A stretch of 64,000 nt of DNA from Blastomussa wellsi (Eukaryota; Cnidaria; Anthozoa; Scleractinia; Plerogyridae). Shown piece after piece: positions 1 to 11,800 of this stretch (the first letter of the stretch is position 1; each line of letters opens with the position of its first letter). The notes beneath the pieces were generated by a model that saw nothing but the letters and a program-made list of their open reading frames with translations, was not told where the DNA came from and made no database searches. The stretch lies in contig OX393567.1 of the NCBI GenBank assembly GCA_947652115.1, positions 24,562,050 to 24,626,049 of the forward strand, read 5' to 3'. Made by a program: the position numbers and the translations under genes.

Positions 1-650
1 GGTTTCAAATCAAAAGTTGTTCACATTTTCATTTTGAGGAAGCCCATGGTAAGTAGCGCTGGTGAATTGAGTTCAATATATATCATTCTCTTGCAGTCTT
101 TCATATAAGGCGATCATTCGTGGTTTTTATATTTTTTTTCTGCTTTCACCAACTGAATATGTTGTTTTAAAATCCCACTGTTACGTTTAAACTTAAGAGT
201 TTAGATTTTGTTCTCAAATTGAAACCCTTCGGCAAAATCGTGTTGATATTAATTTTCTCTAAAATACATTGAAAGGGATTTTTAAAGAGGATTTTTGACT
301 CGAGATGGATTCAGACAACTTATTTTACATTCCATAAATGATGCTTACTGAACTAACATGGAAAGACTATATATTCTAAGGGTCGAAAGAAGGCAATGGC
401 TTTTCCGGTTAGCTTTTCATTTCGATGACCTTCTTTCAGTGCAACAAGGTTCACGTTAAGTTGAAATAAACCATCACATATTGACCCTCCGATCTTAGAA
501 AGTGCGTTTCCCTATAGCTTAGTGTTTGAAAAACTGACATGGATAAGTTTCCAACGAGACCGAAATTTCGAAAAAAGAAATAATCGAAGAGACGTAATAT
601 ATCAAACACGAGAGACAGTGTTTCATCACATTTCCAAACACCGGAAAGAC

Positions 651-860
651 ACTTGGGCAAGACACTTTACTCTCATATTGCTTCTCTTCACCCAGGTGTA
701 TAAATTGGTACGGGCGAATTTACTGCTTGGGGGTAACCCTGCGATGGACTAGCATCCCATCCAGGAGGGAATAGAAATACTCTCTGTAGTTTCATGCTAA
801 GGAAATCGGGATAAGCTCCGGCCTGATCAGGGACCACTAGGCTTGTATGCAGACCTTTTA
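651..860 (+). repeat. SINE family A copy, 5'-truncated
   Basis: The sequence begins with a TTGGGCAAGACACTTTACTC block, then CCCAGGTGTATAAAT, then GCGATGGACTAGCATCCCATCC and a tail containing GGGATAAGCTC. The same ordered blocks occur at 45321-45452 on this strand and in reverse at 13240-13452. The 13240-13452 copy also has a tRNA-like head, so this copy has lost its head. The family name is mine and the boundaries are approximate. Confidence 0.65.
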
Positions 861-1101
861 GCCAAATATGTCGAAAAATACTTGTAGCAAACTTACAGGT
901 AGGGCAGTTACTTATTTGCATAAAACATACCACAGAGGTCTATCTTTCAGTGGTTTTAGATTAAGAGATCATCGACGAATTTAAAACAACAACATGCAAG
1001 TAGTTAATTTATTTACACGATCACAATTGCAATACTGCTTGTACTGCAAAAGCGTACAAGGTGCAAGGAAAACTAGGCGATGAAGATGCAATACCAAATA
1101 G

Positions 1102-1131
1102 TTAACCCTTTAAACCCCAAGGGGTCTCCCC

Positions 1132-1178
<47 letters not shown>

Positions 1179-1237
1179 CACTCGTGGGGAGTAAAGGGTT
1201 AAGGGCGGATAGTTTTTAAGCCCCAAAGGGTCTCCCC

Positions 1238-1284
<47 letters not shown>

Positions 1285-1308
1285 CACTCGTGGAGAGTAA
1301 AGGGTTAA
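1102..1308. repeat. tandem pair of TTAACCCTTTA inverted-repeat units
   Basis: Two nearly identical units of about 90-100 bp lie head to tail, the first at 1102-1202 and the second at about 1219-1308. The first starts TTAACCCTTTA and ends TAAAGGGTTAA, so its ends are inverted copies with TTAA at the edge. The second lacks the leading arm. This looks like a small TTAA-type MITE that was tandemly duplicated. No protein is encoded. Confidence 0.6.
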
Positions 1309-2289
1309 AACGCTTCAGTCTGGTTATTAAGCTCGTCGGATTTTTCACCCTGCATTAGGAAATAAAGATGAAATTGAAATCCGCGTGTACACGAGATTTT
1401 TTTAGGTTAATATGATGTTTTCGAAAAGCTGTCAGTTGATGGTGCACGACTGTCCAAAGCCTTTAGACTTGAATGTGGGTTAATGATAAACTATCTCGTT
1501 AATGTATTAAACAACACCAAGAGATTAACTTCACCATTTGCATATTAAATAAATCAGTTCAGTTAAGCAATATTTATGATTGATAGCTGTTTAAATAAGC
1601 GGTACATGAGTCTTCATTTACTGATTATAGAAGAAACGCAGCCTATAACGAAATTTGCATGTATCCAATCAAAGAAAAATTTCCTTTACTTTTTTAATTA
1701 TCTTCATTCGTTACAGAGGTATTCAAGTTTTTACAATATACAAATTAGCTTAGTGATGACGTCATAAACTCAAGCAAATTTTAATATACGAAGAAAAAAT
1801 ATTTCACCCAATTTGCATCAGAAATGTTTGATTGTTTGCATTATGACATCTACTTGGTGTGTTATGCAATATGAGATTAACAATTATGATACCATGGCAA
1901 CATACTGGGTCCCAGACCCCAATGTTCAAGGCTACGCTGACCATTTTTGGCACTCCATGTTGATATTTCTCAATGATTCAAGATTTGCGTGATCTCACAA
2001 GCATATTTATATATCGAAAATTTGATCATGGTAGCACTTCAAAAATCCGCTAATGTGATGGTTTGAAATTAAAGTACCTAATATGTAGATTTTGAAACGC
2101 CCAAAAGCATGGTTTCACAGTACGCGGTGCTAGCATTTGCTGTTCCGGACCATCGGTGAGTGGATGGATGGGCGAAGATGGGCGAACGCCTGCAAGGAAA
2201 ACAACAGATACTGAGCCACTGAATGCCTACGAATCACGAGATTTCGAAGATTTAATTCTGTTTCTATTTTTTAGGAACCAACACCAATC

Positions 2290-4025
2290 ATGAACGAAAC
2301 ACTGCTGAAAAGCACTGATAGAAGTTTAAACAACTCGTTAACAAATATCACAATTTCCAGCGACAAGTGTCTTCCTTTATGGGTTGTTTACGCTATTGGT
2401 CTCAAGTCAGTATACGCAAGCGACATTGCGGTCACCTTTGTACACATTCCATTCGCCATCTTTGCATTCCTGGTTAATCTGGCAGTCATAGTAGCCATCA
2501 TCCGCTCTCCCTCACTTCATGTCCCGGTCAACGTACTGCTGTGTGGCCTGGCCGTCGCGGATTGTCTCACAGGCCTGGTTGCGCAGCCAGTGTACGCATC
2601 ATGGCGCTTTTTATTGCATCACCTCGAGGACCCCTGCAGATTGGTGGGTCTGTACCAAGCCAGCAAGTCTCTCCCGTTCCTTGTTGTCGGTTGCACATTC
2701 TTGAACTTGACAGTAACAAGCGTCGACAGATTTTATGCCGTGTTCAGGCCCCTCGCCTACAGAGCAGCGGTCACATTTCGAGGTAGGTTAATGATAATGA
2801 TAATGAATTTGTATAGCGCTAAAACTATAAAAGAATATTCAAAAGCGCTTAACATTAAGTTAAAATTAATGAATAAATAATGAGTAAAAAATTTAAAAAT
2901 CCCTAAAAGCTATAATAATACAATGATATGTATGCTATGATAAAATCAAAAATGAGATTCGAAAATTCCAAACTAAATTAAAATTAAACATTAGGACTAT
3001 TCCAACAAATCAAAAGCTTTCTTAAAAAGAAATGTTTTAAGTTCCTTTTTGAAAATGGCGAGGCTGCTACTAGCTTGTTCTTATAGTTAATGGTAGCGAG
3101 TTCCATAAAACAGGTGCAGCATGAGCAAAGGCCCGATCCCCAAGTGTAGAGCAGTTGGTTTTTGGAACAATAGGTTCTAAATGCTTCTTCTGTTCACAGC
3201 GGTCAAAAGTGGCGCGCGTGCGCAGTTTTCGCCAGACTAGACTGTCACATGAAAAGCCGAAAAGTTAAGACAGTCGCTGAAAAGATAAGGTTAAAAAAAT
3301 AAATAAGGTTTACATTTTGTACGCCGTATACGCATAGGAAATTTTAATTAATTTAATGTTTCGGTTTCACAGTGCTATTTTTATAAAGTTTTTCTCCAAG
3401 TCTTGCACGTTTCCGCTTCAAATTTCCAGAAAGTGGCAGCGGAAACTGGAAATTGCGTTGAAGTTTCAGTCTTAATACCTCTTCTCAGCGGCGATTGGAC
3501 TCAATAATAACCTTTACCCTCGTGAATGACTGAATATGTCGTGATAATTTTGTTTCAACAGGCATGGTTAAGATAGCGGTCAGTGCGTGGGTCCTCTGGT
3601 TCATCTTCGTTTGCCTCCTGGAGTTTGCAGCGCCTAAGAAGATTAATGAACTAATGGAAAACGTCACTGTGACCTTGCTGATTATTATTCCAATTGGGGG
3701 CTACATTCTCACCTTCCTCGCAATCCGCTCTAACAACAGACAGATCTTAAGCGCCGCTCATAATCAGCAGCATGCAATCTTCTACAAGAGAGAGAAGAAG
3801 GCAGCGAGAGACATGGCTTTCTACACAGCAGTAACATTACTTTCACTGGTGCCCTTGGTAATACTTCTGAATTTTAAAAACAGCGTCATTACGGAAAATC
3901 TGTTGTTTCCTTGGGCATCCACAGCCACGATGCTCGTGTCTTCAATCAATCCTGTTATTCAAATTCGGAGAAATGCTGCCTTGAGGGAAGCGCTAAAAAC
4001 TGTCTTTAGATCAAACACGTCATAA
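2290..4025 (+). CDS. class A (rhodopsin-like) GPCR, two exons
   Basis: The model joins 2290-2782 and 3562-4025, giving 318 aa. The donor is CGAG|GTAGGT, the acceptor is TTTCAACAG, and the phase-1 junction codon reads Gly. The N-terminus carries sequons NET, NNS and NIT. TM1 is near residues 55-77, TM2 contains LAVAD, and TM3 ends in DRF (a DRY variant) within SVDRFYAVFRP. Exon 2 supplies TM4-TM7, a basic third intracellular loop and a final NPVIQ in place of NPxxY. The intron cuts after intracellular loop 2 and is partly filled by a dispersed repeat. It resembles the orphan amine/adenosine/melanocortin-like receptors expanded in cnidarians. The ligand cannot be inferred. A 5' UTR exon is possible. 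Confidence 0.85.
2787..3210 (+). repeat. dispersed repeat inside the GPCR intron
   Basis: A (TAATGA)n start is followed by TATAGCGCTA, TTCAAAAGCGCTT and, further on, a block reading GCAAAGGCCCGATCCCCAAG. The TAGCGCTA and TTCAAAAGCGCTT pair, preceded by an ATA-type microsatellite, recurs at about 37660-37800. This marks a dispersed element that fills much of the 779-bp intron. Its edges are approximate. Confidence 0.5.
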
Positions 4026-4623
4026 AACGCAGTTTGGAACATTTGGCGAAGTCATTTCGGCCTCCGAGATGACCGTTTCACTGAGAATTGTGATCTTCTT
4101 AGCTAGGGCCCTGGCCCTTGGAAGTTTATTTGTTTTGGGGGCGGGTCCTTTAATTTGAAGTTAATCAGTTTAAAGCGAGAAAAAGGAAGTAAGGGGGCAT
4201 GCTTCCCTGATATTTTAATGCATAAAGTTCCTCAAGCTCTAGGCGTTAAATTAAGTTTAAGGAATTCACTCAAAATCCAAGTATTAGCTATCATAGGTAT
4301 AAATTTCCGGCATGAAACCCGTCCTTTCTCAGCGGTTTAATACATGCGCTAGAATGACCTACTTCTGCTCTAGTCTAGCTTCGCAGGTTTTCTCTTTTCT
4401 CGGAAACCTTAGGTCATGTTTAAACTTGGATGGATCCATACTACTCGTCCATGAAAGTTTTTGTAAACAAGTGGGCCTATAGACAAATCTGATTTTCTTC
4501 CGCTGGTTACATTTTCTGCTTTCAAGTCTTTCATCCTAAAAAGTTAAATAATTCAAGATGCTCGTTTCTGATCGAAAGCGCACGGGGAGGAAAATTTAGT
4601 GCTGAACAATTAAGTCAGTAGAT

Positions 4624-4780
4624 TGTTTCTGTCGACGAAATATCGGTCTGATAATTGCCCCTTGGAAATTTGATGTTCTGAAAACTAGCATATTAGCCCT
4701 CGAAGCTTCGCTTCTCGGTCTAACAAGAACATCAAATTTCCGCGGGGCAACTAGCAGCCGATAATTCCTCGACAGAAACA
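4624..4780. mobile_element. foldback/MITE element, ~157 bp
   Basis: The outer arms TGTTTCTGTCGA and TCGACAGAAACA are inverted copies. An inner arm reading GGAAATTTGATGTTCT at about 4665 is mirrored by AGAACATCAAATTTCC at about 4727. The whole block could fold into one long hairpin with a loop near 4690-4715. No ORF is present. This is a typical non-autonomous inverted-repeat element; the superfamily is not determined. Confidence 0.6.
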
Positions 4781-5651
4781 CTCTCGTTTAAATAGAGGGT
4801 TTTCACTCACGCAACATTCAGTCACATTAGATAACTGAAACAAAAGACAACGTGTGCATAAAGAAATATAGCTCAATTCTTGGAGCATCATTCTGTTTGG
4901 TACACCAATATCACCGTCGTTTCGAATTCTTTGTTTTGGTACACCGATATGTTGTAGTGACGTCACATGAAAACGCTCCTTTCGTCGACACTCAAATAAC
5001 GAAGTCCTTACATTTTAGTTTTAACAAGTTAGCACTAATTGTTAGAGGTTGTTGCATAGTTTAAATGAAATCACATCAAGATTTTAATTCAACATCGTAT
5101 TGGATGACTATAACAAAGAAATAAAATAAAACAATGAAAAAAAAAGACATGCCTCTCCAAAATATGTTTTCTTTTATTGACGAGTCTAGGTTAAAAACAA
5201 ACCTTCACAATTAACCTGTTTCTAGCACGTTCGCATGCACTACAAAAACTTGCAACATTAATATTACACATTCCAGGTTTGCACGTGACGTCATCGACGC
5301 CATGTTGGATGACATTAACAAGAGATTTCTGATTAGCCTCTTTTGCCAAAGACGAAAGTACCACATTGAAACTATAAACTCTCGTCTGCTGTTATGTTAT
5401 ATTGAAAAAAATTAGCAATATTTGTAATCAAAAGTCGCCAAAAAAATAGTATGATTCGCTCTCCCTCCTAAACAGGCACAAGACAATGATTTTGGCAGAC
5501 TTGACCCGAAAATAGCAAACTGCTCGAGATATTCGTTATCGATGTTTTTACTATTTCATTAACTGCTTTTTTATTCAGTGCGCTCATACTCTGTGTGTTC
5601 TACGAAGGAATGGAATAGAGTTAATATATTTGATTTTGTGCAATTCTGGCT

Positions 5652-5810
5652 GGGCCTTAATCACACGGCGGCCATGTTGAGTACCGAGGGATTCAAAACT
5701 TTTGTTTTGCCACGCGCGCGCGGAAACTCGTTCCCAAACATTTGAACTCGAGGCTTGGGGTACGAAATCTATTGTCTATGGCCAATATGGCCGACGTGTG
5801 ATTAAGGCCC
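5652..5810. mobile_element. MITE with 24-bp terminal inverted repeats
   Basis: The left end reads GGGCCTTAATCACACG followed by GCGGCCAT. The right end is its reverse complement with a single mismatch, so the arms are 24 bp in a 159-bp element. It lies about 60 bp beyond the AGXT2 stop codon, within the likely 3' UTR or flank. No coding potential. Confidence 0.7.
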
Positions 5811-5872
5811 ATGCACGTGAACATTTCAAAAGTGATATTGATCAGTGCTAATAAAGCATTCCACAGTTTATT

Positions 5873-8800
5873 TTATTTGCTGTGGCTGTATTTTTTTAAG
5901 GCCGTTCGAAACACTGCCACTCCAAAGTTGACATCATCCTTTGTTATACACATGGGCGGCTTGATTCGTAGAACCTAAAATTGAAAAAAAAAAAACAGCG
6001 TATTCAATCATATCATATTTACAAAAACAAATACCACACGACCGACAATATTTGAACCGACGACATCGGACTTATAGGGGACGTAATAATCTGAACTGAT
6101 AATACTCGTGAGGGAGAGCTCGCTCTGCTTGATGGCGTTCACAGTCTAGTACAATGTCACCTATTTTCGCGGGAACTCAACTTCGCGAAAATGATGGAAA
6201 AACATATCGCGGGATTTGAGAAAATGGCGTTGAAAGGAACTAAACTGCGCGAAAACTTAATAAGCTTGGAATCGCAGAATGAGTTTTACAATGATACTAT
6301 TAAACAGCTACGTTTGCCAGACCAAGCACAACCATACTGCACAGTCCAGCATCTACTTTCCATCTGTTGGAGAATTCACAGGAACAAAGCGTGAACAAAA
6401 GAAGAAAAAAGATGAACGTGTAAACTGGCAGAAGCTTAATGAAAGAGTTTTACACCAGGGTTTAAAATTTCGCGTCATAAACTTCACAACCTTTTTTTCG
6501 CGGGTCTCTAATCCCGCGACATTTTTGCAATCATGAAAATCCCGAACATTAGGCTCCGCAAATAGGTAAAAATAAGTGAGTTTGAAAGACGGGATTATAA
6601 ATCGACTGATCAACATGCTTGTTAAAAACTAGATCACTGGATAATTCAGTTCAAGCGTTTTCATTGGCTTAGCCATCATAGTATATAATATGAGGTAGTA
6701 TACCATGCTCTACAAATATGGTAAGGCATACGCGCCAACGACAAGAGCCGAGAAGCTCAAATATTGCAATTTTGTGTGACTTTTTAATAAAACAATCATT
6801 CCAATCGTGCTTGTTAGAAATGAGATTTTAGCTAGCCATTTCAGCGCTAACCTCACATCCAACGCGCGCTCATGGAGTAATTGTTAAATATATCCAAGCA
6901 TCAATACTCACATTTCCGTACAGCCCTCCTTTGCCCATGAGCACTCCCATATCTTTGCAGTCCTCCCAGATTGGAACAAATTTCTCGGGCGGCAATGGTG
7001 TTTTCGACTCCTAGGGTTTCAAAGAATTCGTTTTATTGTGTATTAAACACAAATGCTGGTGAGCTTTCGCGCAAAAATCTGATATCTTCACTTGTGAAGA
7101 TAACATGTTATCTTCACGTGTGAAGATATCACCGTTGCTATGGCTATGTAATAAATCCCGCCTTTCGCAACGAAAGTGAAAAGGTTTGGAATTTCACCAG
7201 CGTTTATAAAATAAATAGAATATCACATGGCCGCTTAGAGATAAGAAATTTCTATTCTCGTGTTGAAACACATTCGAAGAGAAATTTTGTATCTCCGCGC
7301 GGCCATCGAATGTTGCGATTTTACCCAGTCACTGCCACTGAGAAATAGCCAATTCTTTAACATTTGCTAACTGTTTCGTTTTGCCGAATCCGTTATTTCG
7401 TCGTTACAATGTACAAACAAATCATAAGTAAAACAGCAAATAAACTGTATAGCACCAAGGAGCAAGCTCTATCTCACTCAGAGTCACTTACTTTATCTGT
7501 GACAAGTTCAACACCAATCATTAACCCTTTGCCTCTGACGTCACCAACTACATCCGGGAACTCTTTCTTCACTTTAAGAAGCTGTTCTAGAAAGTACGTG
7601 CCAACAACCTCAGAGTTCTTTTGTACGCCATCTTCATCAATGGCCTGAAGAAACCAAAAAAAAAATCAAAGAATGCGACGTAACAAACCAAATAACCAAT
7701 GACGGGAATTTAGCTGAGAAGCGCTGCCGTCCGGGGCAAATTTCGCACCAACAACATTAAACGACCTCGAGTCCTTATCGATTATATAAATTAACCAATT
7801 AAACAATCATGGATCACCTACTACAGTGCGCCACTCAGTGGCAGGAAATCTGAGAAGTTGTCAAGGACAGAACGTCGTGACAAGAAATGCCGCAAACATA
7901 AACAATTGTATTGCTTCCAACTTAACAGTACCTCCAATACAGCTTTTCCAACTGCTGAGGATATGGGGTTTCCACCGAAAGTGTTGAAATGAATGGCTTG
8001 GGAGAAGCTTTGGGCAATTTCTGAGGAATGTGAAGCAAAAAGTGATTAGATCTGGCACCATAGTTAATAGAGGAGACTAACTAACTATGCTGGCACACAT
8101 CCAAACTCAACATATCCATCAAAAATAACTATTTGCTGAAATGTTTTGGTAATAAACAACAAATCACTTTTATAAGAATAAGCCGTTGTTTTACCTGGCG
8201 TTGTTACCACAGCAGCCAGAGGGAAGCCGTTTCCAATGCCTTTAGCCATGGTCACTAACAGAAAAAAATTGCATACAAAGATACACAAGAGCAACGCATG
8301 GAAAAAAAGTACAAATAAGACAAAACAAAACAAACAAAACAAACAAACAAAAACGAAAAACAAACAAACATACAAGCAAACAAGCATGGGTATCACCAAA
8401 AGAATATTAAGCAGAATTGTTCTCTTGGCATCACCTCAAAATCCTCTGGTATTTTTCTGCCTTCAGCTGGTAAACCATTTTCAAGGTTGTCTTTGATTTA
8501 AAGGACATTTTTACATTACCAACACGACTTCATCCATAGCGACTAAGCACCATTGAAATACTGGAACAAACTCAATGAAGATAAATTATATGTGTCACAG
8601 TGTGCAGAAGCTGTCCAGATATCGACTGTTTATTGTATATACCTATATCCGGTACAGCGTCTTGAGTTTCAAAGCCCCAATAATGACTACCAAGGCGACC
8701 AAATCCTGTCTGAACCTGCGATTATACATAACGCCGTTAGTTCACGTAGCTGTAGTAGGAAAAAAAAAGACGCACTAAGTTTGAGTGGGAGTTAACACCT

Positions 8801-11800
8801 TACCTCATCCGAAATACACACGCCTCCTCTCTCGCGTATCAGCTCATATGCGCCCTTTAGGAAACCCTTGGGAAGGTGAACGGACCCACCAACACCCTAA
8901 AAGGCAATTAAAGACAAATAAACTTCACGGACTCTGCCAAATCTTTTTTCTTGCCGAATCTTTTTCTTACCTGAATAGGTTCAGCAATGAATCCTGCAAC
9001 CTTCTTACTGGTCGAGTGAACCAAGACATCTTTAAGTTGATCAACATACATCTTGGATGCCATACACTGACCTTTACAAAAGACAAATTGAAACATGAAC
9101 GTATGTTTTCAGTAATCATTTGTATATACAGGAGTTTTTCGTAAATAATTTTAGCAAATTACCTGCAGGGCAGTCGCATGTCCTGTCTGTCTGTTAAAAC
9201 AAAACCAAAAGGCTTGATATGAAAATTCAACTAGGTATAGTTAACAAAAACTAATGGTACTGCACTGGAGGAATAATAAAAAAATTAAATCAAAAGTCGC
9301 ACTAATCCAGGATTAGCCTGTAAATTCGTGGTTTGAAAAACAAGGGTCAGAAGATGGAACATCTGATCAAACCTGTGCAACAGAGTCACGGCAGTTAGCT
9401 CCACCCCAAGGTCCCTGATACACGTCTGGGTTCATAGTCTAAGTAAGAGACAAGTAATAAAACCATGTCGTAATTGTGAAAAGCAATCATGAGTAACATT
9501 CTCTCATCAGCCACAAACAATGATCTTTCCTCTTGGCATTTTCACTGAACTCCACTCCAAATTTCGACTTAACGAGGTCGTCAAGAACGTGAAACACAGT
9601 TCCTGTAATGTGAAACGAGTAGCATATAAAAAATTATCTCCACAAGTGCAGGTTTTAAATTGAAAATACAGTGTTTTGAATGTCATAAAATAATTAATGC
9701 GTACTGATCTGTGACTTGTTTGGCAGTAAAGTGTGCTGGCCCCCAAAAGACAACAAAAAAAAAGAATAACTCTCACTGACTGCATGACTTTGTACAGTTT
9801 GGTTAAAACCCCAAACTTTGGAAAAGCATACTCAAGCTTGACCAAATGTGCTGCACGATTTTCTCGTGGCACTGTCAGTATAGCTCTGCTTAGTGCAAAT
9901 ACCTGTCCTGAAGTTTATAATTTTGTAATTGTATTATTTTACCTGGAAAAACCCGAATCCCAGTGGAACATTTAGTTTCCATGTACTGTGGGACAGAATT
10001 CCCAGGGTGCATGGACTGGCACCATGATATCCATTTCTACAAACAAAATTACATGCACTGGAGGTTAAAAAAATGAAGGGCGATCTCAAAATTCAATTTT
10101 TACGTCATTATCAGAATAGTCCAGCTTTGAGTTAACCGAGACCACTGAACAAGAAGGTTAAATACTCTTGAAACTGTACAGGGTTAGTCTCAATCTGAGA
10201 GCGCTGACGCGTAAGATGAAACAATGCACAAAGTTGTTAACATTTCAAGTGAAGACATCCAAATGGCCCCACTGGCATTTATGAATATTTTACTCCAGGT
10301 GGAGACTAACACTGTTTAGATAATAAGCCCAATTACGGACACATTTTGATTGGTTCCTACCTATGATCTGCTAAAGGAAACACGCACTGATGACGGTTAT
10401 ATTTTGTTTCTTTGTTATATGAAACAGAATACAGATTCCATGTTGCCGTGTCTCTGTTCAATAAGAGATCACAGAAGACGTCAAAAAGTGGTAAGAACAG
10501 CAGTGACACACTCGGCTATCACCTTGTGTTTTTGTTCTTACCACATTTTGACGCCATCAGTGATCTACTGTACTGTACTGTATTGTTAAACAGTGCTAGT
10601 GACTGTAGTGTTACCACAACTGTCAAACAACATTCCACTGTTAAAGAATTCTTCTTCTCTTTTCTCTAGTTGTTGGACCTTATTGTTCTCAGTACGTAAC
10701 TTACAATAGCTATCAGAGTGATAGAGCATTCTTCACCTGAGAGAGAGAAGATCAAAGTTTCCAGTGTGAGCTCTTGCCATCATTATGGCCATGTCATTAG
10801 CTTCTGACCCACTGTTTACAAAGTAGCACACCTGACAAAACAACAGCAATAATCCAGTTATTGTTGTGGCATATAAATTAATTTCTATAATTTTTATTAA
10901 TGCAAAACAAAGTGAAGGGAAAGTTGCAAGTACACACACAGAACTTAACACCTATCGCTAAATGTTACTGATAGTTTTGTATGTAATTATATAACTGTAT
11001 AGTACTTTAACTTATATTTAACAAATGACAAAAGCTACCTATCTTCCTGATTCAGTTTCATAAACCTCACTAAGGAGCCTATCATAAACAAAGCACAATT
11101 CAGTGTGAATGGAAAATCAACAATATCTCAGGGAGGCCTTGTTTCCGTCAGGTCTCCAGAAGTGCTGGAGGGGAGTGGTGAGGGCAAAAGGCAGAGAAAC
11201 AATGCATCACTAAATTTGCACTCCAGTCCTGGGATGCTTCTGTTCACAACAGCAACATTTGAATTCACATTTGAATTCAAACATTTTTACAGCCATTCAC
11301 AACACCTTTCTTGTACACTCTAAATTTGTACCTTAAGCTTTCCAGGAAGTTTTGAAGCCATTAATTCTGCATACTCATGGATGGAAGGATGGTAATAGAT
11401 GTTTGTTGTATGCCACAAGTTGTTAAGTTGTTTCTTTGCAGCTTCTGTCACATGTCTGCAAAGAGAATCAGCGTTCATGACTCTAAATGGCAGTAAAGTA
11501 CCTAAGCACAGCTGAAATGAGATGTATTTTAATTCTAAACCAACTATAGGAAACAAGATGAGGATTAATTTTTTGTGTCCAATGATAAAGGTTTAAACTT
11601 AAATTTATCATCCTTGGTTGTTGGTTTTCACCTTGTACTAATTAAAGTATTAATTTTGGTTCATTAGATAATAATTATTGTACCGCTATTTACACATTAC
11701 CCACCAAAATTATTGATTGCAAAATGATGAACTTTTGACCAAAAATTATCTGACAATGATTATCTGTTAGGCAAATGATCAGCACTTACGGATGACAATG

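Larger units (their letters stand above)
1..2274. other. gene-free 5' spacer with dispersed repeats
   Basis: I see no convincing coding sequence on either strand. The short open frames have no family resemblance and no paired splice sites. The stretch holds a truncated SINE (about 651-860) and a duplicated inverted-repeat unit (1102-1308), both listed separately. A pyrimidine tract ending in TTTTTTAG at 2267-2274, just before the GPCR start codon, looks like an acceptor, so the GPCR may have an upstream 5' UTR exon here, but I cannot place it. Confidence 0.5.
4026..5872. other. spacer between GPCR and AGXT2
   Basis: No coding sequence was recognised. The interval contains two foldback elements (4624-4780 and 5652-5810) and otherwise AT-rich unique-looking DNA. 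The two flanking genes converge here, so their 3' UTRs must lie in this interval. AATAAA-like signals for AGXT2 overlap its stop codon on the minus strand near 5862-5877. Confidence 0.5.
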
